In this document: positions 19,589-29,174 of the stretch, in pieces
Position numbering within the stretch: position 1 is the first letter of the stretch
How the letters are laid out: every line of letters begins with the position of its first letter
From: Streptomyces fumigatiscleroticus
GTDB taxonomy: Bacteria; Actinomycetota; Actinomycetes; Streptomycetales; Streptomycetaceae
Assembly: GCF_014647975.1 (NCBI RefSeq)
Contig: NZ_BMQF01000004.1
Coordinates: forward strand, 248,001-312,000
DNA: 64,000 bases
Direction of reading: 5' to 3'
The notes under the pieces: model-generated
The model's database searches: none
What the model was told of the DNA's origin: nothing
The model's input: the letters and a program-made list of their open reading frames with translations, nothing else
Translations under genes and position numbers: made by a program

Positions 19589-20338
19589 TCATACGGCCGC
19601 GGAGGCGAGACGGCACACCTCGGAGAGGTGCAGCGCGGGCACCGCGCACCGGTCCGCCTCGGCCCGGTGCTCGGGCGTCGCGTACCCCCACAGCGCCCAT
19701 CGGGCACGGGCGCCGGTCTCGGCGACCTTGCGCACGTTGGCGAGGTTGTCGTCGATGAAGGTGATGTTCCCGACCGGCACGTCCCACCGCGCGCTGACGT
19801 CCAGCACCGCGCCGGCCTTGTCCCCGCACTCCCCGAACACCTCACGCACGGTGTGCCCGAGGCCGTGCCGGGCCAGGATGGCCCGCACCGAGTCCTCGTC
19901 CTTGGCGGTGACGACCACCACGCGCCCGCTGAAGCGGCGCAGCAGGTCGGCCATGCCCGGGTAGAGGGTGTGCAGGCCGAGCCAGAAGTCCGGCTCCCCG
20001 GTCCGCAGCCGCTCCCGGGCCGCGCCGGCCGCCTCGGCGAACGCGCGGACGTACTCCGGCTCCAGGCCGGAGAACAGGGTGTCGAACGCGGTCTGCGAGT
20101 CGACCGCATCGGCTCCGGGCAGGTGTGCCACCACGAAATGGTCCAGCACGCGCGCGTAGTTGCGGATGTGCCGGAAACGCTGGACGAACTCCTCCGGCAG
20201 GCGCTGAAGCTGCTCGGCCCCGGGGACGGAGGCGTGAGGCCCCCGTCCGCCGAGCCAGGTGACGAGCGCGCACTCCTGGAGCGCGTCGGCGACGACTCCG
20301 TCGAAGTCGACCGCCAGCACGTCCCCCGTCCGTGTCAT
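19589..20338 (-). CDS. HAD superfamily hydrolase
   Basis: A 249-residue cytosolic phosphatase-like protein. The HAD motifs are visible in order: motif I DFDGVVAD at residues ~10-17, motif II VVVVTAKDED, the motif III Lys in ECGDKAGAVL, and motif IV ITFIDDNLANV. A large helical cap of about 100 residues follows motif I. Its ATG shares a base with the TGA of the upstream DJ-1 gene (TGATG). It probably dephosphorylates a small metabolite made by the cupin/DJ-1 operon. Phosphonatase or dehalogenase activity cannot be excluded. Confidence 0.9.
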   Translation of the reverse strand: MTRTGDVLAVDFDGVVADALQECALVTWLGGRGPHASVPGAEQLQRLPEEFVQRFRHIRNYARVLDHFVVAHLPGADAVDSQTAFDTLFSGLEPEYVRAFAEAAGAARERLRTGEPDFWLGLHTLYPGMADLLRRFSGRVVVVTAKDEDSVRAILARHGLGHTVREVFGECGDKAGAVLDVSARWDVPVGNITFIDDNLANVRKVAETGARARWALWGYATPEHRAEADRCAVPALHLSEVCRLASAAV

Positions 20339-20892
20339 CAGGCGGCCCGCTTCTCACCGGCGAGCTTCTCGGCCGTCGCGAAGACCGCTCGCATGAACGC
20401 GCCCATGTAGCCGTAGTAGGAGCAGGTGATGATGTTGCCGTCGACGATGACGTCGCTGTCCACCACGTGCGCGCCCGCGTTGATCACGTCGTCCCGCAGG
20501 CCGATGTACGCACACGCCCTGCGGCCCTTGAGGACACCGGCGCTGACCATGATCCAGGGGCCGTGGCACAGGCCCGCGACGACCTTGCCGGCCTTGTCCA
20601 TGCCCGCGACGAAGTCCAGCACGTCGCGGTCCTGGCGGACGCGGTCGGGGGCCTCGTGCCCGCCGGTGAGGACGACGACGTCGTAGTTGTCGACGGCGAG
20701 GTCCTCGAAGGAGATCAGCGGACGGGCGGTCTTGTCCATGGGCAGCGGTACGCCGTACTTGCCGGTGACCGGGTCGGCGTGCTTCGTCGCCACGTCGACG
20801 TTCCAGCCCTCCTCCAGCAGGCGGTAGTAGGTGAAGACGACGTCGTGGTCCTGGAAGCCGGGACCGGTGATGATGACGGCACTGCGAGGCAT
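20338..20892 (-). CDS. DJ-1/PfpI family protein (PfpI-like)
   Basis: A 184-residue single-domain protein of the DJ-1/PfpI superfamily, distinct from the two Hsp31-type domains downstream. It has SAVIITGPGFQDHDVVFTYY at the start, VVVLTGGHEAPD in the middle, and the nucleophile elbow GLCHGPWIMVSAG with Cys-His. The start is placed at the ATG at 20892 behind GGGGGA; an in-frame ATG at 20907 is possible. It is coupled to the HAD gene through a one-base stop/start overlap and follows the cupin gene by 67 nt. Relatives are proteases or deglycases, or hydrate small molecules such as isonitriles. Confidence 0.88.
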   Translation of the reverse strand: MPRSAVIITGPGFQDHDVVFTYYRLLEEGWNVDVATKHADPVTGKYGVPLPMDKTARPLISFEDLAVDNYDVVVLTGGHEAPDRVRQDRDVLDFVAGMDKAGKVVAGLCHGPWIMVSAGVLKGRRACAYIGLRDDVINAGAHVVDSDVIVDGNIITCSYYGYMGAFMRAVFATAEKLAGEKRAA

Positions 20893-20959
20893 TTCTCGAT
20901 CCCCCATTGTCTGTTGCGGCTCCTTGTGCGTGAGGTGGTGCATGACGCGGACGTGACGG

Positions 20960-21727
20960 TCAGCGGGTCCGGCTGATGGAGAGATACTGCTTGTCCGTCT
21001 GCGGACGCCGGGTGTCCCCCGGGAGCCCGGTGAGGATCTCGACGTCGGACTTCACCACACCCGAGACGCACAGCGGAATGTGGAATACGTCCTCCGCACG
21101 CCGCCGGTAGAAAATGTCCATACCGGTCCGCAATTCGAACCGGAATCGCCGGTCCGGACTGTGCCTGCGCATACGCGTGTTCGGCAGGAACGGAACGGCT
21201 TGCATGGTGTTCCGTGGCTGCTCCACCGATTCCGACTCGTAAGCCGTGCCGGCGCGGTTGTAGTCGTCCTGCAACCGCATGAGGTCGAACTTGTTCCGCG
21301 GCACCTCGACCTCGATGAGTTCCAGCGCGTCGTCCCCCATGTTCCGGGTTCCGTGGAACGTGCCCCGCGCGATGCGCAGAATCGAGCCCGCCTTGATCCG
21401 GATCTCCTCCCGGTCCAGCCCCGTGGTGACCCCCTTCCCCCCGAGGCACAGGAGGTACGTCAGCTTCCTGGGGTGCGCGTGGATCGACGTGCTGTGGGGC
21501 GTGTCGATGTGCAGCGACCACAGGTCGAAGAAGTCGTCGACGTACGCCCGGTACTCGTAGCCCCAGGGCTTCGGGATGATCCGGTCCAAATGCGCGTCGT
21601 CGTCGAATTGCTCGTTCCGCGCCCGCGATCCGCAGCGCACCAGCTTCTTGAGCTGCGCGATGTCCGCCTTTCCGGCGTCCATGCGGATAATGCCGGTTTC
21701 TGTCCCGGCCTCGTACATGACGGTCAT
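20960..21727 (-). CDS. Cupin-domain protein (phosphomannose isomerase type II-like)
   Basis: A 255-residue cupin. The motif IIPKPWGYEYRAYVDD resembles the KPWG motif of type II phosphomannose isomerase/WxcM-like cupins. The cupin core has HIHPHS-like positions in STSIHAHPRKLTYLL, then GSILRIARGTFHGTRN, which supply His ligands for a metal. The C-terminal half (RRFRFELRTGMDIFYRRR) matches no family I recognise. Codon use looks less GC-rich than its neighbours, and the leader is AT-rich. It is the first gene of the DJ-1/HAD/MFS operon, with SD GGGGGGG. An isomerase, epimerase or oxygenase role on a sugar-like metabolite is possible. Confidence 0.82.
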   Translation of the reverse strand: MTVMYEAGTETGIIRMDAGKADIAQLKKLVRCGSRARNEQFDDDAHLDRIIPKPWGYEYRAYVDDFFDLWSLHIDTPHSTSIHAHPRKLTYLLCLGGKGVTTGLDREEIRIKAGSILRIARGTFHGTRNMGDDALELIEVEVPRNKFDLMRLQDDYNRAGTAYESESVEQPRNTMQAVPFLPNTRMRRHSPDRRFRFELRTGMDIFYRRRAEDVFHIPLCVSGVVKSDVEILTGLPGDTRRPQTDKQYLSISRTR

Positions 21728-21789
21728 GAGCCCCCCCGTGTTCAGCCGTCTGCGTACTCCGTCGACTTAAGCAGCCGGGGCTGAGGGGT

Positions 21790-21828
21790 TCAAATAAAAA
21801 GTTTTGGGAGGGGCATTAATCCTTTCAT
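21790..21828 (-). other. Possible 12-codon leader ORF with TTA codon
   Basis: ATG at 21828 opens MKGLMPLPKLFI and stops at 21,790-21,792. Its fourth codon is TTA, which in Streptomyces needs the bldA tRNA. CGGAGG lies upstream but at a long spacing (~14 nt). It is in the AT-rich leader about 60 nt before the cupin start. It could be an attenuation leader or chance in AT-rich DNA. Confidence 0.25.
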
Positions 21829-22006
21829 ACGGGGACCGGGAACCTCCGGTTTATTGCTTTACTTTTAAATCTCATTCGCCTGCATGAAATGCCGGGAGGG
21901 GGCCGCTCCCCGTCCCCGGGACACGGCCGCCGAGCGAGGGTGGCCGCGGCCGGCGGGCACGCCGGGTGCGCCCGGCCGCGGCGCCGCCGAGGTGCTGCAC
22001 GGAGCC

Positions 22007-22039
22007 TTGCTGGCCCAACTTCCATACTGTATACAGTAT
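22007..22039 (+). promoter_or_regulatory. Predicted promoter overlapped by perfect 16-bp palindromic operator
   Basis: A -35-like TTGCTG (22,007-22,012) is followed after 17 nt by a -10-like TATACA (22,030-22,035). The perfect palindrome ATACTGTATACAGTAT (22,024-22,039) covers the -10 element, the right geometry for repression. It lies 59 nt before the PanE-like start and would control the whole formate dehydrogenase operon. The shape fits GntR/FadR-type operators; the GntR/FCD protein at 12,359-13,036 is one candidate, but nothing here proves it. Confidence 0.6.
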
Positions 22040-22097
22040 TTCGTCGACAGAGTTCGGCAGTTCCTCGGTACCCCTCGACCGAACGGAGCTCCCCCAG

Positions 22098-23078
22098 ATG
22101 AAAGTCGCAGTCCTCGGCGCCGGTGCGATCGGCGCCTACGTCGGTGCCGCGCTCCACCGTGCGGGCGCCGACGTGCACCTCATCGCCCGTGGACCGCATC
22201 TGGCGGCCATGAGGCGGCACGGGGTGCGGGTACTCAGCCCGCGCGGCGACTTCACCGCGCACCCCCGCGCCACCGACGACCCGGCCGGGATCGGCCCGGC
22301 CGACTATGTGTTCCTGGGCCTGAAGGCGCACTCGTACGCGGCGTGCGGGCCGCTGATCGAGCCGCTGCTGCACGGCACCACGGCGGTCGTCGCCGCCCAG
22401 AACGGCATCCCCTGGTGGTACTTCCACCGGCACGGCGGCCCCTGGGACGGCCGTCGCATCGAGAGTGTGGACCCGGACGGCGCGGTCAGTGCGGTGCTCG
22501 CGCCCGAACGGGCCGTCGGCTGTGTGGTCCACGCCGCGACCGAGCTCCAAGGACCAGGAACCGTACGGCATTTGGAGGGCACCCGGTTCTCCGTCGGCGA
22601 GCCCGGCCGCGGCGTCTCGGCGCGCTGCACGGCGTTCAGCGAGGCGATGGTGGCGGGTGGCCTGAAGTGCCCGGTCGAGCCCGACCTGCGCAACGACATC
22701 TGGCTGAAGCTGCTCGGCAACATCTCCTTCAACCCGATCAGCGCCCTGGCCCGCGCGACCATGCGCCAGGTGTGCCGGCACGGCGGCACCCGGCGGGTCA
22801 TCGAGACCATGATGGCGGAGACGCTCGCGGTCGCCGAGGCCCTCGGCTGCCGGGTGGGCGTCTCCATCGAGCGCCGTCTCGCCGGTGCCGAGCGCGTCGG
22901 CGACCACCGCACCTCCACGCTCCAGGACCTGGAGCGCGGCAGGCCGCTGGAGCTCGACGTGCTGCTCGCCGCCGTCGTGGAGCTGGCGGGGATCACCGGT
23001 GTGCCGGTGCCCACCCTGCGCACCGTGCACGCCATCTCGGACCTGCTCGCGCTGAGGAGCGCCGAGGACGCCGCATGA
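22098..23078 (+). CDS. Ketopantoate reductase-like (ApbA/PanE family) oxidoreductase
   Basis: A 326-residue NADPH-dependent reductase. The Rossmann start is MKVAVLGAGAIGAYVGAAL, followed by VFLGLKAHS and VVAAQNGIPWW. The C-terminal ApbA_C domain has DIWLKLLGNISFNPISALARAT, with the catalytic Lys and the Asn/Ser cluster. The open frame extends upstream, but homology and the CGGAG before the ATG at 22098 fix the start. It is first in the operon with formate dehydrogenase, an odd partner for pantothenate synthesis, so it may reduce another 2-keto acid. Its stop (23,076-23,078) overlaps an ATG that begins the repeated leader. Confidence 0.9.
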   Translation: MKVAVLGAGAIGAYVGAALHRAGADVHLIARGPHLAAMRRHGVRVLSPRGDFTAHPRATDDPAGIGPADYVFLGLKAHSYAACGPLIEPLLHGTTAVVAAQNGIPWWYFHRHGGPWDGRRIESVDPDGAVSAVLAPERAVGCVVHAATELQGPGTVRHLEGTRFSVGEPGRGVSARCTAFSEAMVAGGLKCPVEPDLRNDIWLKLLGNISFNPISALARATMRQVCRHGGTRRVIETMMAETLAVAEALGCRVGVSIERRLAGAERVGDHRTSTLQDLERGRPLELDVLLAAVVELAGITGVPVPTLRTVHAISDLLALRSAEDAA

Positions 23079-23090
23079 GGACGCCCCGTG

Positions 23091-23188
23091 AGGAGCGCCG
23101 TACGAGGAGCGCCGTATGAGGAGCGCCGTATGAGGAGCGCCGTATGAGGAGCGCCGTATGAGGAGCGCCGTACGAGGAGCGCCGTATG
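23091..23188 (+). repeat. Seven tandem 14-bp units, each an SD plus start-codon position
   Basis: Exact units of AGGAGCGCCGTATG repeat head to tail; the first and sixth end in ACG instead of ATG. Each unit carries AGGAG and, 6 nt later, a start codon. The period is not a multiple of 3. Starts at 23,116, 23,130 and 23,144 encode the minicistron MRSAV and stop on TGA within the next unit's ATGA, giving coupled 4-nt overlaps. The final ATG (23,186) is the start of the formate dehydrogenase catalytic gene. A diverged copy is visible inside the 3' end of the PanE-like gene (GAGGAGCGCCGAGG). Confidence 0.95.
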
Positions 23189-25120
23189 AGGAATCGCGAC
23201 CGTACCCCGAAGACCTACACCCGGCTCACCCATCCCCTGGTCCGGGACTCCCGCGACGAGCCCTTCCGCCGGGCGTCCTGGGAGGAGGCGCTGGACCGCG
23301 CCGCCCGGGAACTGTCCGCGGCGCGCGACGCGTTCGGGATGTTCTCCTGCGCCCGCGCCACCAACGAGACGAACTACGTGGCGCAGAAGTTCGCCCGGGT
23401 GGTGATGGGCACCAACAACGTCGACTCCTGCAACCGCACCTGCCACGCCCCGAGCGTCGCGGGTCTGTCGGCGGCGTTCGGCTCCGGCGGCGGGACCTCC
23501 TCCTACGAGGAGATCGAGCACACCGACGTCATCGTGATGTGGGGCTCCAACGCCCGTCTCACGCACCCGGTCTTCTTCCAGCACGTGCTGCGGGGCATCC
23601 GCAACGGGGCCCGGATGTACGCCGTGGATCCGCGCCGCACCTCCACCGCCGAGTGGGCGGAGAGCTGGCTCGGCCCGAACGTGGGCACCGACATCCCGCT
23701 GGCGCACGCGGTCGGCCGGGAGATCATCCACGCGGGGCTGGTCAACGAGGCGTTCGTCGAGCGGGCGACCACCGGTTTCGAGGAGTACGCGGCGCTGGTC
23801 GAACCGTGGACCCTCTCCCTCGCCGAGAAGGTCACGGGTGTACCCGCCGCCGCGATCCGGGAGCTGGCGCACGCCTACGCCCGCGCCGAGCGCGCCCAGC
23901 TGTGCTGGACGCTCGGCATCACCGAGCACCACAACGGCACGGACAACGTGCGCGCGCTGATCAACCTCTCCCTGCTCACCGGTCACGTCGGCCGCTACGG
24001 GTCCGGGCTCCAGCCGCTGCGCGGCCAGAACAACGTGCAGGGCGGCGGCGACATGGGCGCGATCCCCAACCGCCTGCCGGGCTTCCAGGACATCCTGGAC
24101 CCCACCGTCCGGCTGAAGTTCGAGTCGGCCTGGGACACCGTCACCCAGCCGCACTACGGACTCAACCTCACCGAGATGTTCGAGGCGATGGAGGACGGCA
24201 CCCTGCGGGCCGTCTACTGCATCGGCGAGAACCCGGCGCAGTCGGAGGCGGACACCGAGCAGGCCGTACGGCGGCTGAGGGCGCTGGACTTCCTTCTCGT
24301 GCAGGACATCTTCCTGACCAGGACGGCGGAGCTGGCGGACGTGGTGCTGCCCGCCACGGCCGGCTGGGCGGAGACCGAGGGGACCACCACCAACAGCGAG
24401 CGGCGGGTGCAGCGGGTGCGCAGGGCCCTCGCCCCGCCCGGTGAGGCCCGCGAGGACATCGACATCATCCGCGATCTGGCGGCCCGGCTCGGCCACGACT
24501 TCGCCTACGCCGACGCGGAGGCGGTCTGGAACGAGCTGCGGTCGGTGTCGCCGGACCACTACGGCATGACGTACGAGCGGCTGGAGCGCCACCAGGGGAT
24601 CCAGTGGCCGTGTCCGAGCACCAGCGCGCTGGAACCGCCGTTCCTGCACGGCCGGCTGTGGGAGCCGGACCCCTCGCTGCGCGGGCGGCCCGCGCCGTTC
24701 GGGATCGTCCGGCACGACCCGCCCGTCGACCTGACCGACGAGGAGTATCCGCTCCGGCTGACCACCGGCCGCCGGCTGGACTCCTACAACACCGGTGTGC
24801 AGAGCGGCGGCTTCGCCTCCCCGCTGCGGCGCGGGGAGTACGTCGAGCTGAGCCCGGAGGACGCCGAGCGCTACGGGGTCGTGGTGGGCGAGGAGGTCCG
24901 GGTGACCTCGCGGCGCGGGTCGGTGGTGGCGCCGGTGTGGATCGACACCGGGCTGCGGCCCGGGCTGGCGTTCATGACGATGCACTTCCCCGACGAGGTG
25001 GACACCAACGCGCTGACGATCGAGGCCAACTGCCCGATCGCGGGGACGGCGGAGTTCAAGGCGTCGGCGATCCGGATCGAGAAGCTTCCGCTGGTGACGG
25101 TTGTGCCCTACGTGAGGTGA
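23186..25120 (+). CDS. Formate dehydrogenase, molybdopterin catalytic part (lacks N-terminal Fe-S domain)
   Basis: A 644-residue Mo-bisMGD oxidoreductase of the formate dehydrogenase type. The Mo-ligand loop NNVDSCNRTCHAPSVAGL puts the Cys ligand (SeCys in E. coli FdhF) at residue 86 and the catalytic His at 87. GLQPLRGQNNVQGGGDMGA and LPATAGWAETEGTTTN are typical. The molydop-binding domain is at residues ~525-640 (LTTGRRLDSYNTGVQS). The usual first ~60 residues with CxxCxxxC are absent. They occur instead at the C-terminus of the third gene (26,944-27,804), whose last residues run straight into this protein's MRNRDRTPKTYTRLTHPL in alignment with full-length enzymes. It is therefore split rather than truncated. 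Confidence 0.92.
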   Translation: MRNRDRTPKTYTRLTHPLVRDSRDEPFRRASWEEALDRAARELSAARDAFGMFSCARATNETNYVAQKFARVVMGTNNVDSCNRTCHAPSVAGLSAAFGSGGGTSSYEEIEHTDVIVMWGSNARLTHPVFFQHVLRGIRNGARMYAVDPRRTSTAEWAESWLGPNVGTDIPLAHAVGREIIHAGLVNEAFVERATTGFEEYAALVEPWTLSLAEKVTGVPAAAIRELAHAYARAERAQLCWTLGITEHHNGTDNVRALINLSLLTGHVGRYGSGLQPLRGQNNVQGGGDMGAIPNRLPGFQDILDPTVRLKFESAWDTVTQPHYGLNLTEMFEAMEDGTLRAVYCIGENPAQSEADTEQAVRRLRALDFLLVQDIFLTRTAELADVVLPATAGWAETEGTTTNSERRVQRVRRALAPPGEAREDIDIIRDLAARLGHDFAYADAEAVWNELRSVSPDHYGMTYERLERHQGIQWPCPSTSALEPPFLHGRLWEPDPSLRGRPAPFGIVRHDPPVDLTDEEYPLRLTTGRRLDSYNTGVQSGGFASPLRRGEYVELSPEDAERYGVVVGEEVRVTSRRGSVVAPVWIDTGLRPGLAFMTMHFPDEVDTNALTIEANCPIAGTAEFKASAIRIEKLPLVTVVPYVR

Positions 25121-25123
25121 CGC

Positions 25124-26943
<1,820 letters not shown>

Positions 26944-26947
<4 letters not shown>

Positions 26948-27804
26948 CCGCGATACCGCTCGGAGTGCCGCGCCGGCTGGTGGAGTTCACCCTCGACGGC
27001 GAGGAGGTCCGGGCCGTCGAGGGTGCCACGATCCTGGACGCCTGCCGGGCCGCCGGGAAGGAGGTGCCGACCCTGTGCCAGGGCGACACCCTCACGCCGA
27101 GGAACGCGTGCCGGCTGTGCGTGGTGGAGGTGGCGGGCTCCCGGACCCTGGTGCCGGCGTGTTCCCGCCGGGCGGAGCCGGGCATGGAGGTGCGTACCGG
27201 CACCGAGCGTGTCCGGCACAGCCGCAAGGTCGTGCTGGAGCTGCTCGCCTCCTCGGTCGACCTCTCCACGACACCTCTGGTCGCGGAATGGGTCAAAAAG
27301 TACGAGGCGAAGCCGGACCGTTTCGGCCCGGACGCGGCCCGGCTGGACGAGGAGCCGCGGGTCGACAACGAGCTCTACGTCCGCGACTACGGCAAATGCG
27401 TCCTGTGCTACAAGTGCGTCGACGCCTGCGGCGACCAGTGGCAGAACACGTTCGCCATCTCCGTCTCCGGCCGGGGTTTCGACGCGCGGATCGCGGTGGA
27501 GCACGACGCGCCGCTGACCGACTCGGCCTGTGTGTACTGCGGCAACTGCATCGAGGTGTGCCCGACGGGGGCGCTGTCGTTCAAGTCGGAGTTCGACATG
27601 CGGGCGGCGGGTACGTGGGACGAGTCGGGGCAGACGGAGACGACGACGGTCTGCGCGTACTGCGGAGTGGGCTGCAACCTCACTCTGCACGTGCAGGACA
27701 ATGAGATCGTGAAGGTCACCTCCCCGCATAACAACCCGGTGACCCACGGCAATCTCTGCATCAAGGGCCGTTTCGGCTACCAGCACGTACAGAACCGGGG
27801 CTGA
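26944..27804 (+). CDS. Formate dehydrogenase Fe-S subunit carrying the Mo-site 4Fe-4S domain
   Basis: A 286-residue electron-transfer protein equal to the N-terminal part of FdsA. The 2Fe-2S ligands are Cys45, 56, 59 and 73. Two 4Fe-4S sites are Cys152/155/158/162 ([11 protein letters not shown]) and Cys196/199/202/206 ([12 protein letters not shown]). At the C-terminus is the Molybdop_Fe4S4 domain, Cys237/240/244 and Cys272 ([19 protein letters not shown]), normally fused to the catalytic subunit. The His-Cys3 cluster segment expected after the 2Fe-2S domain has no cysteines here (residues ~92-120). ATG at 26944 overlaps the previous stop. Confidence 0.93.
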
Positions 27805-27811
27805 TCAGGAC

Positions 27812-28660
27812 ATGGGACGTGTCACGGAACGACGCAAGGTGATCCGCATCCGCGACGGGGCGGTGTCCAGCCGGCCGGACACACTCGTCGCGGAGGAGCC
27901 GCTGGAGATCCGGCTGAACGGCAAGCCCCTGGCGATCACCATGCGCACACCCGGTGACGACTTCGCGCTGGCGGCGGGTTTCCTGGTCAGCGAGGGTGTG
28001 CTCGCCGAGGCGGACGACCTGCGGAACATCGTGTACTGCGCGGGCGCCACGGTGGACGGTTCCAACACCTACAACGTGGTGGATGTGCGGACCGCGCCGG
28101 GTGTGCGGATCCCGGACATCACGCTGGAGCGGAACGTGTACACGACCTCCTCCTGCGGTCTGTGCGGCAAGGCGAGTCTGGACGCGGTCCGCACGACGGC
28201 CCGCTGGCCCATCGCCGACACACCCCCGGTCCGCGTCGAGCCGGAGCTGCTGGCGAGCCTGCCCGACCGGCTGCGCGCGGCCCAGCGGGTCTTCGACCGG
28301 ACCGGGGGCCTGCACGCGGCGGCGCTCTTCTCCGAGGACGGCGAGCTGCTGGACGTACGGGAGGACGTGGGGCGGCACAACGCGGTGGACAAGCTGGTCG
28401 GCCGTGCCCTGCGGAACGGGGAGCTGCCGCTGTCCCGGTCGGTACTGCTGGTCTCCGGGCGGGCCTCGTTCGAGCTGGCGCAGAAGGCCGTGATGGCGGG
28501 CATCCCGGTGCTGGCGGCGGTGTCGGCGCCCTCGTCGCTGGCGGTGGATCTGGCGGCGGAGACGGGTCTGACGCTGGTGGGATTTCTGCGGGGCAGTTCC
28601 ATGAACGTGTACGCGGGCGAGGACCGCGTCGCCCTGCGGGCCGCGGCCGCCCAGGGCTGA
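27812..28660 (+). CDS. fdhD: Formate dehydrogenase accessory sulfurtransferase FdhD
   Basis: A 282-residue FdhD/FdsC family protein. It takes sulfur from IscS-type desulfurase and loads it on the bis-MGD cofactor before insertion in formate dehydrogenase. The catalytic loop [13 protein letters not shown] has Cys115 and Cys118. [37 protein letters not shown] and the late [11 protein letters not shown] are family landmarks. It starts 7 nt after the Fe-S subunit gene behind AGGA. Its presence supports the formate dehydrogenase assignment of the three upstream genes. Confidence 0.97.
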   Translation: MGRVTERRKVIRIRDGAVSSRPDTLVAEEPLEIRLNGKPLAITMRTPGDDFALAAGFLVSEGVLAEADDLRNIVYCAGATVDGSNTYNVVDVRTAPGVRIPDITLERNVYTTSSCGLCGKASLDAVRTTARWPIADTPPVRVEPELLASLPDRLRAAQRVFDRTGGLHAAALFSEDGELLDVREDVGRHNAVDKLVGRALRNGELPLSRSVLLVSGRASFELAQKAVMAGIPVLAAVSAPSSLAVDLAAETGLTLVGFLRGSSMNVYAGEDRVALRAAAAQG

Positions 28661-28791
28661 CCCGGTCCCTCCGCGGCACGGCGGCGGGGTCCCCAGCGGC
28701 GGGGAGCGCCCCCTGCGCCGCGGGGCCTCGTCTCATCGCTCTCATCGCGGTGCGACGCCGCTGCCGTGACGCGGAGCCGCGTCGGCGCCGC

Positions 28792-28981
28792 GGCGCCGAG
28801 TCCGCCGCCCGGTGCCGGGCCCGTGGCGCGGTGCCAGGCCCGTGGCGCGGTGCCGGGCCCGCCGCCCGGTGCCGAGTCCGCCGCCCGGTGCCGGGCCCGT
28901 GGCGCGGTGCCAGGCCCGTGGCGCGGTGCCGGGCCCGCCGCCCGGTGCCGAGTCCGCCGCCCGGTGCCGGGCCCGTGGCGC
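28792..28981. repeat. 19-bp tandem repeat with 76-bp higher-order period
   Basis: Ten contiguous 19-bp units. Four variants occur in fixed order: A = GGTGCCGGGCCCGTGGCGC, B differs at one base (CCAGG), C ends CGCCGCCC, and D has CGAGTCCGCCGCCC. The order is D' A B C D A B C D A. The two complete A-B-C-D blocks (28,811-28,886 and 28,887-28,962) are identical, so the 76-bp block was duplicated as a whole. Units contain GGGCCC and are near-palindromic. The period is not a multiple of 3, arguing against a coding role. Confidence 0.95.
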
Positions 28982-29174
28982 GGTGCCGGGGCCGGGACGC
29001 GGCGAAGGCGCACGCGGCCGTCATGTCGCGGAGCAACCTCGGCAAGGTCGTCCTCGTCCCGTGAACAGGCCCCGCGCGCCGCCCACTCCGGCGCTGTCCG
29101 ATTCCGTACCGGCGACACGCGCGCGGTTCTTGTGGGACCCGCGGAGCTCGAACTAACGTCGGCGAGGTCTCCCC

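Larger units (their letters stand above)
21728..22097. promoter_or_regulatory. Divergent, partly AT-rich promoter region between cupin and PanE-like operons
   Basis: This 370-nt spacer holds no full gene. Bases ~21,777-21,880 are strikingly AT-rich for this genome and would carry the minus-strand cupin-operon promoter and leader. They include a possible 12-codon ORF containing a TTA leucine codon (21,790-21,828). The right half (22,007-22,039) holds the plus-strand promoter and palindrome given in the next entry. Confidence 0.6.

Noticed and set aside
16899..21727. Integrated mobile island
   Set aside because: The AT-rich leader and somewhat lower-GC cupin gene hint at transfer, but I found no integrase, attachment repeats or transposase to define an element.
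23186..25120. Formate dehydrogenase catalytic gene as a truncated pseudogene
   Set aside because: The missing N-terminal Fe-S domain is intact in the third gene of the same operon, and all other active-site motifs are present.
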